The notes: a model not told the origin generated them from the letters alone. A stretch of 64,000 nt of DNA from Cerrena zonata (GCA_038087015.1 JASBNA010000003.1:2564424-2628423); one strand, 5' to 3'; counted from the first letter of the stretch, positions 25,144-37,372 are shown. Translations and numbers: made by a program.

Positions 25144-25447
25144 AACCTCAACCAAGGGAGTTTCGTTATGTCTATGTCAAGTGCTACGTTGCTACCGAAT
25201 GTTCTCTGTATGATAAGCTGAGTTGTATTGTTGAATGCGATTGTTTTCTTGCGGCACATCTATAGAAGGGTTTGCTACACAGAGAATGTTGAATGAACTG
25301 ATCGAAGGTTGAAAAAACGTACTCGTTAGTAAAGGGATGTATTCCCAAATCGCCATTGTTGGTGGATTACCGACGGAGCAAGTGGCGCGGATACAAGTGA
25401 AATCGGTAAGGGATGATGTCAAGCGTCCCCCTACTCCACCCAGAACT

Positions 25448-25457
25448 TATATATAAA
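25448..25457 (+). promoter_or_regulatory. TATA box of small unknown gene
   Basis: TATATATAAA is about 110 bp before the ATG at 25565. The spacing fits fungal TATA promoters and supports the reality of the small gene that follows. Confidence 0.55.
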
Positions 25458-25564
25458 CCTCAGTCTAGTGGGTCTAAATATCTACATTCATACTATTGGT
25501 CTGTTCGTCTCACGAGATCAATTGAACTGTAACCACTTCATCATATCGCAGAACTCTGATCATT

Positions 25565-25951
25565 ATGAGTCGTCTTACGTCCGACAACAAGAGCATCTCA
25601 CCTCTCGGAGCAGGACGCAAGCTACCAATAGACCATGAATGGTTCGACTCGGAACCAAACTATAACACCAATTCACTGGTACCCCCTCAAGAGGAGAAGG
25701 TCACTTCGAGACCACAGGGTAAAAGTACGGTTACCGTTCTGTCTGCTTTGAGTTTGTCGAACTGAAGCTTCATGGTCTTTTTAGGAGCAGACTTCCTTGA
25801 TGTAAAATTCGGAGATCGGAAATTCGTGTATGAAGAAGCGGACAAAGATGAGCTACCCAGAGACAAGGTACCATCAGATGCAGTCATTTCTGGCTCTGCT
25901 GGGGTAACGGGGGAAGATCTAGGGGTAGAGGAAAAGAGGAGGGTTGTCTAA
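25565..25951 (+). CDS. Small hypothetical protein, 106 aa, two exons
   Basis: Exon 1 is 25565-25718 and exon 2 is 25785-25951. The 66 nt intron has a GTAAAA donor and a TTTTTAG acceptor, and joining gives an uninterrupted 106-residue protein (MSRLTSDNKSISPLGAGRK... ending EEKRRVV). It is hydrophilic and mixed-charge, without membrane segments, a signal peptide or Cys pairs. It contains HEWFDSEPNYN and LDVKFGDRKFVYEEADKDEL. I do not recognise the family. The TATA box, good splice sites and frame continuity are the support. It could be a stress-type small protein, but that is not shown by the sequence. Confidence 0.6.
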
Positions 25952-26353
25952 ATGTGTCGGATAGTCTGATCGCAATTAATGTAACCAGAGCTTGAAGTTG
26001 TTCGTAATATCATTGACCTCGATTGACGTCTAGTAGGTTTTTGAAAGTAAGTGTAATACTTTTATGATACAGTCGCGGTCTACAGTGGACAATTGGCCAT
26101 TGTTAGCGGTATGCCCTTCTCAACATGATACATACTTGATAATCACGGTGGTAAAGTTGGTGCGAAGCTAAATGTGTGCGGCAAACGCCGAGAGGACCCG
26201 GCGCTGCCCGAGAGACCAACGTTGTGGCTGCTGGCGGGAAAGGAGCAACTCTAACGTTTTCCTCCTCACTTTGTCATTTTTGTATGTTCATTCTCCTATA
26301 CTTCTCGTATCATTGTTTTTGAATAGTAATAGCTCAGCTTAGACTCCTCAAAA

Positions 26354-26652
26354 ATGGCTCTCTTTGGTCTCCGCAAGTGGCCCGTTCCCGTACTGACTTC
26401 TCTTGATTCGTATTCGACTCGTGCTCAAACTTTCGTGTTACAGGTTGCCAAGCCTCTTTGGCCTTTCTTTGCTGCTTCAGCGATCACCTACTACCTCGTC
26501 TCTAAGGCTCAAGATGCCGGTGTCAAGTGTATGTCAAAACATCTGCGAATCCGAATATATTAATGACGTACTTTGATACAGCTGAGGAATTCCGCAATGA
26601 CCCTCGTAACCCATACGCTGCGCAGATCGCAAAGGAGAACTCGCATCACTAG
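26354..26652 (+). CDS. ATP18: Mitochondrial ATP synthase subunit j
   Basis: Exons 26354-26528 and 26582-26652 flank an intron at 26529-26581 and give a protein of about 81 residues. Family hallmarks are the N-terminal RKWPVPVLTSLDSYSTRAQ-type start, the single membrane segment PLWPFFAASAITYYLV, then KAQDAGVK and the soluble end SEEFRNDPRNPYAAQ. Subunit j is a small Fo-sector component of the F1Fo-ATP synthase in the inner membrane, important for dimer and oligomer stability. There is an insertion of about 15 residues between WPVP and KPLWPF relative to the short yeast protein, and the intron position follows the membrane helix. Spelling of the motif is convincing despite the small size. Confidence 0.9.
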
Positions 26653-27143
26653 AGGATACCTGTACTCACCGTGGAGTTACACGTTATAGAATGAGATCAG
26701 ACAAGTCATTTCGTTAGAAAGTGCATTCCAACCAGTAAAGTCCAGTATCAACCTCATTCTGATCTAAATAATGCTGTCTATTTCAACATTCCATACCACG
26801 TCAGTACTAGCACTGCGGATTCCAGACGCAGTTCCCAAGCAGCCCGTACCTCTCCATGGCATGTGTTTACATAACACCAGAGCGTACGTCGACGGCCGGC
26901 AATGTGTCCAGGCGCTTATTAACAGCTAAGAGCGATGTTTCACAACTCACGCAAAGTTATGCAGACGTGGTTTCGACACAGCCTCGCTCAGACTTCAACC
27001 ATTTTGGGTCAAGTAGTCTACGTTGCAATGCAACGTTTTGGAATTAATTGTAGAGGTCCGAAAGCAAGCAATCTCCGGGCCACATCACAAGTGACTCGTT
27101 GCCGATGGTGGCGTTTTAGTTTCATTGCCGATCGCTCAAGTAG

Positions 27144-27150
27144 TATATAA
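27144..27150 (+). promoter_or_regulatory. TATA box of the NAD(P)-binding protein gene
   Basis: TATATAA about 85 bp before the ATG at 27234. Confidence 0.55.
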
Positions 27151-27233
27151 TCGACAGGAGGTTCAGCTAACAATATCCATCTACTCACCCTTCACAGTTC
27201 CAACAAACTCCCAATACGATCACCGACACAACC

Positions 27234-28235
27234 ATGTCTACTTCGATAAAGAACGTGTATGCCCTTGGTGCTTCTCGCAACATCGGTTACTTTGCTGCTC
27301 TACGACTTCTTGGTACGTCTGGCGTTCATATTCTGTAAAGTTTAAGACTCATTCTTTCATTCTACAGCCAAAGGCGTTCATATCACCTTCCTTCTTCGTT
27401 CGCCAGCCACGTTCGAGTCGGACCCTGCCATCCTACCATACCTTCCAAGCAAGGATGGGTCGAAACAGGGGCAGATTTGTATCGTCAAAGGAGACGCTAC
27501 CAACGCGGATGACGTTAAACGAGGATGGGAGACAGCTCTTAAAAATGGAGAAGTCGACCTCGTGTTGTTCACCGTTGGTCAGTTTCCGTCTTAGTCTTCC
27601 TACGATCACATTATTGATTTATGAACTTAGGCGGTGCCCCTCGCATGACCCTCACGCACGGTGCCGTTATTGATCCCCCAAACCTTTGCACTCACTCAAT
27701 TCTCAACGTTCTCACCACTATGCCTACATCTATTTCTCCTCCACGTATCATCGCCATTACCTCCATCGGTACTACGCACGATTCGCACGGTTCCCTCCCC
27801 TTCCTCTTCAAGCCATTTTACAGCACTATGCTTGCAGCCCCACACCGGGACAAGATTGGATATGAGAAGATCCTTGGTCACGTTAGTGGCAAGTTGGAGT
27901 CGTGGGGATACGCTCCGGATTCGAACCCAGACGGAGATGACCTACCGGGAGGGATATTGTCGAAGGGATGGAAGAAACTGCCAGGGCTACCGGCCGTTGG
28001 AGCTGTGCCCAGAGTCGTTTCCCTTAGGCCGGCACTTTTGGTTGATGGTGAGTGTCGTGCCGACGAGCAGGCTGCCTCCGGGAAGTCGAAGAGTAAGGGT
28101 CCGTACAGGGTTCAAGAAGGGGATCTTAAGAACCCCTATACCATCTCGCGCAAGGATACGGCCCACTTTATTGTCGAGGGGCTTTTGGCTAACTGGGAGC
28201 AATGGGAGGGGAAATGTGTTAGCATCGCTTATTGA
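27234..28235 (+). CDS. NAD(P)-binding Rossmann-fold protein (NmrA/atypical SDR-like)
   Basis: Three exons give about 295 residues. The N-terminal Rossmann motif is VYALGASRNIGYFAALRLL (a GxxxxxG variant of the atypical SDR type), followed by KGVHITFLLRSP, DATNADDVKRGWETAL, DLVLFTVGGAP and IIAITSIGTTH. This is the usual strand order of NAD(P)H-binding epimerase/NmrA-like proteins. A catalytic Tyr-x-x-x-Lys is not obvious, though GYEKILG occupies a similar place. The C-terminal part (VVSLRPALLVDGEC, TISRKDTAHFIVEGLL) resembles the end of NAD(P)H-binding PF13460-type proteins. The role is probably a redox-sensing or reductase-like function; substrate is unknown. TATA box upstream; start MSTSIKNVYALG is directly before the motif. 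Confidence 0.82.
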
Positions 28236-29387
28236 TAAATGTCTATTCCTTCTTTTCCTTTTAGTATAGCTTTTTATACATCCTGGTTGATCGTCTGATC
28301 GCAGACTTGTATCCTGAAGTTATATTTATTACTTGAGGTTTCCCACCTGTTCGTTAGCTGCGTGTTCGTAAAGAATGCGGTGTGACGTAGTACCCAATAG
28401 AGATTACGATCCACAGATAAACTTCTCGCTTGCCTCTTCTGGACATTACGCCATACCGACCGGCAAACCTTTGACAAAGTACAACACTGTACCACAGTCT
28501 CCTGGTCTTAGGGGTGCTGTGGACAGACGGTGTAATGCAGTTTCTTGACGCTAGCACACGCCAAGTCAACTTGAACACGCTGAACCTGTCAATGCTTTTG
28601 CCATGATACCAACGTTAACCTTGCATCTACAGATACGCATCTCATGGGTCGCGCACACATTTTGACGGTGAGGCCTTATGGAGCGAATTAGAAACTCCGT
28701 ACACCCTGAGGTAACTGACCAGTCGGCTAGATTAGGAACTACACGTAGCGCAGTGCTCAAGGAAATCGGTTCACAGTCGACCCGTCGGGGGTACCACCAC
28801 CTTCCTTCCAAGCGGAAACATCGAAAGTACAGCCCCACATTGAATATGTGACATGCAGTACTTACTTCCAACCGTACTTCCCCAGTGGGGCATCTAACGG
28901 TTCTCGACTACGCCACACACGTGTTGGACGCTGGCAGTGGTTATTGTACAGCTACCTATTGCCATGACATTACAATCGCTATAACAGGAATTCACCCATA
29001 AAACAACGCCTCTTATACCTATTATGTTCTTCAGGGACAATAATACATAATCATCCAAACACAGCCCCACCGTCGATCTCACTCGAAATGGACTCGGAGT
29101 GGCTGACACGAGCATTTCTGCCTCACGCTGCGTATTGCCTCCAAAGTCACCAACTACTTGGGTACACCCTTGCATCATGCTTCTTGTGCAATAGAAGCTT
29201 CCCGTCTAGATGCGACCCTGACTTCATTTGATATTCCTCCCGATGGAGAAACCACACGTCGACGGAAATGGTCAGTTTGTGGCGATACCGACATTAACTC
29301 CCTTCCTATTCAGGTCTTTGACTTGGTAACATCTGTGACAATACTCGGTATTCTTTGTTTGACGCACAGATAGACCAAACATATAAA
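28236..29387. other. Intergenic, no gene recognised
   Basis: Read on both strands. Frames are short and without family resemblance. The region contains the promoter of the ABC transporter gene; TATAAAA at 29382-29388 sits against its ATG. Confidence 0.4.
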
Positions 29388-32238
29388 ATGTGGCCACAGA
29401 GGCGCAAAAAATCATCAACAATCTCCACTTTTCTGCCACAAACACTCATGTCGCTGTTCTTACCTTCTCCTCATCCATCTGGTTCATCGAAGGACAGCCC
29501 CATGGTATCGTCTTTCCCCCCAGTAGATGCCCCTCCGAACGTTGATGTCCTGGAAATGGGCGTGTGGCGAGCATTCCGGGCCAGAACCAGCAATGAAGAC
29601 ATGAGCTTCGTCCGTGCCTTCTCGACTTATGTGGTTTCGGTAAGACTAACATGCCTCTATAAGACAAAGGATAACACTCATACCGTCTCTACCTCTTCAT
29701 AGCTTGTGAGATTTCTCGTCGACATTCTCAAGCTTATACCGCCATATACATGGGCCAAGTACATTACGTGTACGCTAATGTTATCGTTCTACGCCTCCTT
29801 CCGCCTATACGTGGACAGTCGAGCTCTTGGAGCCGTGAGTATAATTGTATCGAGCTTCCCATACATGAACTCAGACATTCATCTTTCATCAGATATACAA
29901 GGCCTGGTCCGATGAAGTACAGAACGTGTGGCCCGTCACCTTTGCAATAGGTACTATGGTTGCGTCCTCGATCCTTGTCAAGGCAATCGATTGGTACAGG
30001 TGAGCACTCGACCCCTACTTTACAGCTATCTTCTTACGCGGTATTAGATCTGACATAGAGAAGGATATGGAACGTCTCGTCAATGACTACTTCAACGTGC
30101 AAATCACTGATGGTCAGTACTAACATTTCTTACATCACCTCATCTATACTGACACTTGGTCAACTCATTAGCCATGGCACACCTTTGTTTAACTCACATC
30201 CGCAGTACGTCTCTCACTATGACTTGAGAGATTTCTGATGCTTACGCCTCTATCAGATCCTTCTCGGAGACCCCACTTCAGCAACGCTTGGTATCTCTTC
30301 AAGGCATTATGGAACGTTGTCGACGCGACCCTCTTGACGGTTTCCAATGCGGGAATGTTCACGTCTTTGACTAGGGATAACCATCTCGGCTTCCCAACCC
30401 TGGCTCTATCTCTCCTCGGCCCAGCTCTGGGATACTATTTCTCGGATAACTTCCATGATCGACGTATGTTCTGCTTTACTTCTGTCTATACCCTCGCCGT
30501 TGCTCATGGTCGTACGTACATATAGCCTATATATACCATAAGAAGAACAAAGCATTCTCCAGGGCCAATGCCATGTACAGACTGGCCACAGGAGATGATT
30601 ACAGGTTGCAAGTCGTCGCCAACAACTTAGCAGGGTATATCTCCCGAGGTCAGTGCGACAGACTGCTTGAAATAGATCGACTCGGACTTACATTGCAATA
30701 TAGAGTATCAAGCGGCACTATCCGCTTACTCGACGGAATCGATACTGGACCCTTCTTTTCAGTATCGACGCAATGAAAGGCGATTTTGTGACATTGTGCT
30801 AGATATGGCAAACATGGCACCTCTGGTATGTATTTCTCTTTTCCTACGATCCCCTTGGGTCCTAAAACTTCCACTAGACTCTATTTGCACTTTCTGCGCT
30901 CTTCAATCCTGGGATGCAATCAATTTCGACTCTTCTCGTCATCAGACAACTCAGTTCGACTATTCGCACTTCTATAACGCAAGTAAAGAATGCCACAGAC
31001 ACGTGGTCAAAGACGTTACAGAACATTGAGGATCTATACCAAGGATTGGATAGCGGAAGAAGTACCCTTCATGGAAATATGCCTTACAACACAGCTCCAA
31101 AGGGAATGGAATTCGAATTTCGGTATGCCCAAGTCTTTCTCTGAGCTTTATCTTTCTAACGAGCCGAGTAGAAACGTTACATACAAGTACCCTTATGCCT
31201 CCGATCAAGACCGTCCATTAGCATTGGACGACGTTTCATTCAAGATTCCAACGTCGTCCCTTGTTGTGTTAGTCGGAACAAACGGTAGCGGCAAATCGTC
31301 TCTTCTAACCCTCTTAGCTCGAGTACAGAACCCAACCTCTGGCCAAATCCTCCTTGACGGAAAGGCTTTCACTGATTACCGTGAAGAGGATATCCGAGGA
31401 GCCATTTCTATGAAAACTCCCTTAATCCCGATTTTGACTATGCTCGAGAATATCGCAATCGGGTGTGAAGACTTCGACAAGGAATATGCTGAATCTGAAA
31501 CTCAATCTGAATCCAAAACTGAACTCGACGCTGATCCTAAATCTAAGCCTGAGACCAGATCCCCGAGAAATATGGTTGAAATTCTCAATGAAGCTGCTCA
31601 CCTTGGACTTGCTGATACATTCCTGGGTTCTATTACATCTAGTCTTCCGACCGAGTCGAGGTGGAACCAGAAGGTGTTTCCGGACAGTGTTTGGCAGTGC
31701 GGCACATCCTTAACTCGCGAATTGACCGAGGTTCATACGAAACTAAACAAGATGGTCGGTCTTTCTGGTGAGTTTCTTCGCCTTTTTGGATCAACGATTG
31801 TGCTGACGCGTGATTTAGCTGGTGAGGCTCAACGGGTCGAAAATACGAAGGTCTTTACGAGTGTATTGACTAAGAAGGAGAAGAATCGGCTCCTCCTTCT
31901 CGATGAACCTAATTCTGCTCTAGATTCCGTCGCCGAACAAGCCCTCTTTAAGAATATCTTGTCCGTACGTGAAGGCAGGACCATCGTTCTTGCTCTGAAT
32001 AGGTTTAGTGACACTATAATGAAGAGCGCAGACCTCATTCTGTAAGTGTATCTTCGACTGCGACGACGTGGCATGGGACTGACATCGATTATTTCTCGGC
32101 AGATGCATGAAAGATGGAAAGCTGGTCGAATCTGGCACGCACATGAAACTGCTCGGAACGGACGGCGAATATTCTAGGCTCTGCAGTCAAACATCCGAAA
32201 GGACGGCTAAGAGTAGGCCACAGATTGGTACTTATTGA
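29388..32238 (+). CDS. ABC transporter (half-size, divergent nucleotide-binding domain)
   Basis: More than ten exons. The N-terminal half has several hydrophobic segments (WAKYITCTLMLSFYASFRL, VWPVTFAIGTMVASSILV, LGFPTLALSLLGPALGYYF, TLFALSALFNPGMQS), consistent with an ABC transmembrane domain. The C-terminal nucleotide-binding domain shows Walker A GTNGSGKSS, a signature read across a splice as LSAGEAQRV, Walker B RLLLLDEP and the D-loop NSALD. Two catalytic elements look altered: the Q-loop position reads ISMKTPLIP with no Gln, and the switch His is replaced (IVLALNRFSD). An acidic/lysine insertion (ESETQSESKTELDADPKSK) lies between the Q-loop region and the signature. I chose ATG 29388 because a TATA-like stretch abuts it; a later Met at 29448 is possible. 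The substrate is unknown. Confidence 0.82.
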
Positions 32239-32338
32239 CTTGAGTCGACCCCAGACCCGCCACACTTGAATTGGGGAATCTTTTTTTGGTAAACGCTCTG
32301 GATATGATCCTCCGTGCTCTTTATGTTAAGCTATTTTA

Positions 32339-32412
32339 TGTCCCATGTCTCTATGTCTCTATGTCTCTAGTATGTCTCTAGTATGTCTCTATGTATCCCT
32401 ATCAATCTATCA
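32339..32412 (+). repeat. Tandem ATGTCTCT microsatellite-like repeat
   Basis: Several imperfect copies of ATGTCTCTAGT/ATGTCTCT follow each other just downstream of the ABC gene. Likely a simple-sequence expansion in the 3' flank. Confidence 0.7.
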
Positions 32413-33075
32413 ATGTTCTCTCAAGGTTAAAATGGTGCTTCAATTGGCCAGAAACGTAAAAGGGTATTCACGTCGATTCATCAACAGTGATCCCGTCCCT
32501 AGGATACATCAAGGTGTTGTCGTGTGATACGTTTTGCCACTCGTTCAGTAGGTGATTTATAGAGGAGACGAGTGCTGAAGCAGACATTTTAATGCATGAT
32601 ACCTTGCATAGAATTCGATATTCCTATCAGTGCAAGGAAGCAAATTGTATCATTTTAAAACGAGTTGGAAGGTCTACGGCGAACATGATAATAAGAGAGA
32701 TCGATCGCCAGGGGCAGTCGGATCAAAGTCGTGAGAGGGCGAGACAATTCCTCTCAGCACTGGCTCTGGCATCTGCATCATCTCTCTACCCGGTCGTCAC
32801 AAAAGTCCTCGTCGACGTGCACGACGTTCATGAAACACTCTTCCTCTCCATCCCCCACGACATAATCCCTCTTCGTCTCCCTTCTATACCCTCACTCTCC
32901 CTTTCCATTCCTGTCCTTTTTTCGTGCCTCTTGTCCCAAAGCTTCCCTTGATCTTGTCAATCTATCATCAAGCACCGCTTCACCCTTGAAACCTAAGTGC
33001 TTCTTGTCCTTCTTTTGGACTTGCCTATCTACCACAACCCTGGACGTGGACCCTGTCTCGCGCCGCGCTTTCGAG

Positions 33076-34065
33076 ATGTCTACAGACGACCATGGAGGAG
33101 CAATGTCTGTAGAATCCGTCTCGACCGTGACGTCGCCAAGATCGAGTTCAGGTTCAAGCACACAAAATAGCTTGTCGCAACCTGTCATCTCTCGAAATGT
33201 CTCGTCTCAATCATCATCTTCCTCTCTAACAGAATCTTCCTCAGAACCCAATACCCCACAAAGTATCCTTCGATCATCTCCGTCCTTCATCTTATCAGCT
33301 TCTTCGTCCTCATCATCAGTCACTTTTGCCCCTTTGCCAGAATTGGGCCCTCGAAAACGAAACTCCTCGCTACAACTTGGTGTCGGCGCACGTTCTCGTA
33401 TGCTACGGAACCGCCGGATTATCATGCAGCAGACCGCACTTGCTGCGGAGGAAGGAGAGGAACTACAGCCTCACCATCTACCACCTGACGTCGCTGCGAC
33501 CGTCCAATGGACAACAGGTCCACCGGGTGATCCTGGTTTGGCAGAAGATGCTGTGGAGGATGCGTTCCTTGCTCTTGGTAGATTGATGAAGAGCGCAGGA
33601 AAGGGCTTGTGGCGCAGAGTGTCGTTGAAGGATAAAGATAAGGACAAGGACAAGATCAAGGACGGCGAGGGCAGTGAAGGCGATGATGCAAGCGGGAAGC
33701 AGAGAGGAGGGAAGAAGAATGGACCGGATTGCGTTGACCAGAACTCTCAAGTTTCGGAGAAATCGTACAGCCCTGGATCCGGTACACCTCCAAACGTCGT
33801 CCCTCGATCACGGCGACCTCTCTTGGACCTATCAGAGTCCTTGCCCGTACAGACTCTAGAAGAGGAAGGAAGGGTATGGGAGGAGGAAATTAGCGAAAAC
33901 TTCAGGAAACGACTGTCCGGAGTGATCACTGCACCAGAAATCCCCGAGTTCGATTCGAAGACCACGACGGACAGCCCTGATACTAAAGTACCCGAACTTG
34001 CTGTGATAACAAGCACGGTCGAGGCTACTGGTTCGCAGAAGGGAAAACCTCGAAGTCCACGATAA
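33076..34065 (+). CDS. Conserved Ser-rich hypothetical protein, single exon
   Basis: An intronless frame of 329 codons from MSTDDHGGAMSVES; the frame is open to 32986, so an earlier start is formally possible. The first 90 residues are Ser-rich and disordered, followed by a compact block (SILRSSPSFILS...VTFAPLPELGPRKR, then GVGARSRMLRNRR) of the kind I associate with conserved hypothetical proteins of mushrooms. A short helical region follows (LAEDAVEDAFLALGRLMKSAGKGLWRRVSL), then a Lys/Asp run (KDKDKDKDKIKDG) and another disordered tail. No enzymatic motif or membrane segment. It may be a cytoplasmic or nuclear regulatory protein; function unknown. Confidence 0.75.
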   Translation: MSTDDHGGAMSVESVSTVTSPRSSSGSSTQNSLSQPVISRNVSSQSSSSSLTESSSEPNTPQSILRSSPSFILSASSSSSSVTFAPLPELGPRKRNSSLQLGVGARSRMLRNRRIIMQQTALAAEEGEELQPHHLPPDVAATVQWTTGPPGDPGLAEDAVEDAFLALGRLMKSAGKGLWRRVSLKDKDKDKDKIKDGEGSEGDDASGKQRGGKKNGPDCVDQNSQVSEKSYSPGSGTPPNVVPRSRRPLLDLSESLPVQTLEEEGRVWEEEISENFRKRLSGVITAPEIPEFDSKTTTDSPDTKVPELAVITSTVEATGSQKGKPRSPR

Positions 34066-34829
34066 CCCGGACGTGATTTCGTTTCCGTTGCGTGTCGGTT
34101 TCGTCTCAAGATTTCACGCGTTCGTTCAATTAGAATTTATCACAAACTGTATTCGGATGTCACGGAGAATGGGGGGCAAGGTCATTTTATTTTGTTCTAT
34201 TTTCTTTCGCAGAGGGCTCGTTCGGTGAGACATCCTCATCTTCTTTACTTACTTACCACCTTTCTGGGTATTCGTTCACTGTAGTCACTCATCTTTCGTT
34301 GGTTCTTTCGTCGTCTATGGTACTATACATCTCCGGTGCACCTATCACCACTATGTCTGCTTTCATTTGCATTCATCGGAACTCGAATCTGCCGTCTTCG
34401 TTCTCCTGGAGGGGCTTGCGGGCCTAATCTTAATGCTTGCTCTCCCTCCCTGGAAATGCGACCCTTCTGCACATAGTGCATCTTATTTATCCGTCGCGGT
34501 TCATGAATAATGCATGGATGTTGTCTTACCGTCTTATCATTTTTGCTAGTAATAATATCGACGGCCAATGATTGCTCGGGGACTCATATGAGTCAAGTAA
34601 AGAAGCCCTAGTACAGCAGTTAATGCTCTGCGGTACAAGCCAGTCCGTTTGATGGTTTGAAGTTGTCAGAATATCAAAAGAAGAACGAGTGTGGGTCTTG
34701 AAGAATATTCAATTGCCAAGCTTTCCCGGATCGGGAATCAGAATACGATCGGGGCTTCGGGAGACTTCCGAGTACTGTGCTTGAAAATTGAAGTCACCCC
34801 TATCTCTTCTTCGTTGTTGCAGCATTGTC

Positions 34830-36103
34830 ATGTCCGGTCAACCACTGACACACAAGCGTAAACGCAGTACCCATGTCACCCCGATCGATGTCTCCAAGAC
34901 GAGAAGGTTTATGAGCCAATTTGAAGCTCACCGAGCAGAATTGCAAGGGGTCGATGGGATGAAGGCGGAAATAACGCAAGTGGTCAGACATGTGAGCAGA
35001 TTATAAAACATTCTGCAAGGACTCAAACAACCTGTGTGCTCTGAGCTTTATTAACCGATTCTCTCCTGATTATTAATTAGAAAGTATTGTTTCCAGATGT
35101 CTCGGACACTGAGCTTCGCAACCTCAATGTGCGGCCAGGGCGACTTGTCTTCAAAAGAATAAAGGTCTCCGAGCTCGGGGACGAGACCCAAGCAGATGAA
35201 TTTGCGAACGAGGAACTTAATGATCTTCGTTCGCGTCTTGAGAAGATTTACAGGCGGGTCAATATGCATGTAAGTGCCTGTATTTCGATCATCTTGTTTA
35301 CTCTCATATTGTCGAAACAGTGCGACGGTGGTGCTCGGATAGTTCTCGATGCCATTCTTCTATCAGTGGGCGAAATCGCCTCGAAGAATTCCACCAATCG
35401 AGACATCGCTATTATTCCGGGACTGAAGACTCAAGATACGTTATTCACAAACGACGGATACCAGGTGTCATTTGGTGGGAGTGTTGATTATCGTGTTGTT
35501 GAGTACGAGAAAGACCCAGACAACGATAATGAAGGTAAATTGCTTCTCAACAACTCTTTTAGCATCCTCCAAGTTCTACCCTCTATTCTCAGGCCGACTC
35601 TTTGACCCTCAAACATCCGACAAGTATGTGTGTGAGATTGCAGTTGGACATTTCTCTCTTGTCGTAGCGAAACCTCGACGGCCAGGTAGTACTGAAACAG
35701 GTTTTGTGGCATCCATTCCGGAAGCGGTTGCGCAAGCGATGTCATTTTCCGTAAATGCGAAGTGAGTGTCTATTATTTATGTTATGAGGTTATTGCTACT
35801 TATCGGTATTAGGAAAAACACAACACACTTCTGTCTCTCGGATGGGATCTACTTTATCTTCTTCATTTTGAAGCAGGAAAATGGGAGTTTCACGTACTAT
35901 CAATCACTCACTCTGGAGCTAGGCCAACCACAGGACCTCAATTTTGACAAGAGGCTCCAAGAGATTATCCAGCTTCTTCTTGAATGGGTGTGTTGCTTCT
36001 AATTCTTATGTATGTGTTTTGGCATCTTACTTGATATCAGCTCAACCCTTGTCGGGAGGATTTGTTCGAACTCAAGGAGATGGTAATCACTGACAGTTTA
36101 TAG
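34830..36103 (+). CDS. PD-(D/E)XK nuclease-like protein of an expanded mushroom family, possibly inactive
   Basis: About six exons, starting MSGQPLTHKRKRSTHVTP with a basic N-terminus and ending at TAG 36101-36103. The core reads DGYQVSFGGSVDYRVVEYEKD, then FSLVVAKPRRP, IPEAVAQAMSFS, FCLSDGIYFIFFILK and NFDKRLQEIIQLLLEW. This order (Asp in a GxVDY strand, then an E-x-K-like strand, a helix with EAVAQA, then LSDGxxWIF) is that of PD-(D/E)XK-fold proteins that are numerous in Agaricomycetes. The expected acidic residue in the second catalytic strand (VEAKR-type) is Val here (VVAKPR), suggesting loss of nuclease activity. It lies at the edge where the sequence becomes AT-rich and element-laden. 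Family assignment is by motif memory only. Confidence 0.6.
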
Positions 36104-37084
36104 TGTGACTATGATTTAGACTTCCATATTTCGATTTTGGCTGGAGAGTGCATGTAGTATGGAGGGCATTGCTATGTATGATTCCTTCAAAACATCTTGA
36201 GACTGCAAAATGCAATTGCTATCCAGGGTTATACAGAGTATACCTAAGCAATACAACCACATTTCCCCATTAACAACATCTGTCAGTGTATAATAAGTAG
36301 AGTCCTACATATGAGAACCAGTAACAATTCTTGTTCCAATGTCTGCAGTGCCACAGCTAGCTGAAAGCTTGAGAACAAGTGAGGATGTATTGAGTAATCA
36401 ACACTGGTGACCCATCTGCTTTTGTTGCTTTGAGAAAATGATTGGATTTTCACTTACACAGATGATGGCTGGCTATGAATGGTCCCAAAGTGAATTTGAG
36501 GAAGGCTGATGCATTATTTAAGTCTCTATAACTATTAGTTATAGAAGTCAGTGGAGTATAGATATATTCCTGCATCTTTTGTTACAGCATGGGAAAGTGA
36601 TAAGTGGGATAGATATAGAAAGGCTAGAGGACCTCAGAACCACTTATTTCAGCATGAGAGACCCAGTACTTGATGAGAAAGTTGAATACCAAGATGAGGT
36701 TTTGTGTTCATGTCTGTATCTAGCATTAGGCTGTTGTGTCCGGAGGTTTTGGACACTTTCCCGGGGGTGCATAATGTTGCCAAAGATGGAAATAGAGAGA
36801 GGGATATCTAAGGTTTCCAGAACTATAATTTGAAGATAAGGTTTGTTAGCAAAGGTTATAATGCTGTATATTATGGAGGGTAGTTTGTGTCAGACATAGC
36901 AATATTAGACTGTATCCTAGAGTATGATAGATGAGAAGAAATTACCATATATAGTAAGAGAGTATAAAAAAGTAGGTAGAAGAAAGAAGATTCTAAATAT
37001 AGTAAAATAGTGTATGTGGGAGAAGAATTGAGGTCAGAAATTACAAAATACATTTTGAAACATAACAAAAAAAATGAAAAGGCA
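36104..37084. other. AT-rich spacer between host genes and the repeat region
   Basis: No convincing gene. An open frame at 36579-36833 (+) contains DIERLEDLRTTYFSMRDPVLDEKVEYQDE, which could be a remnant of an unknown gene, but it has no family match or splice partner I could find. Base composition drops clearly compared with the left part of the window. Confidence 0.4.
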
Positions 37085-37372
37085 AATTCTGATTGGCTGG
37101 TCTTAAGCTAAGCACAGGTCTTAAGCTAAGTGCAGTTCTTAACTAAGCATAGGTTTTATAATAAGCACAGATTCTAGCTAAGCACAGGTATTAAGCAAGC
37201 ACTAGTCTTAAGTTAAGCATGAATTCTCAACTAAGCACAGTTCTTAGTTAAGCACAGTTCTTAGCTAAGCACAGTTCTTAGCTAAGCACAGTTCTTAGCT
37301 AAGCACAGATTTTAGTTAAGTATGGGTCTAAGCAAGCACTGGTCTTAGGTTAAGTATGAATTTCTAACTGTC
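37085..37372 (+). repeat. Tandem repeat, unit about 17 bp (TTCTTAGCTAAGCACAG)
   Basis: Roughly 15 degenerate copies of CTTAGCTAAGCACAG-type units; the central four (37250-37305) are nearly identical. TTAGCTAAG inside each unit is self-complementary apart from its middle base. No coding potential. Confidence 0.85.
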
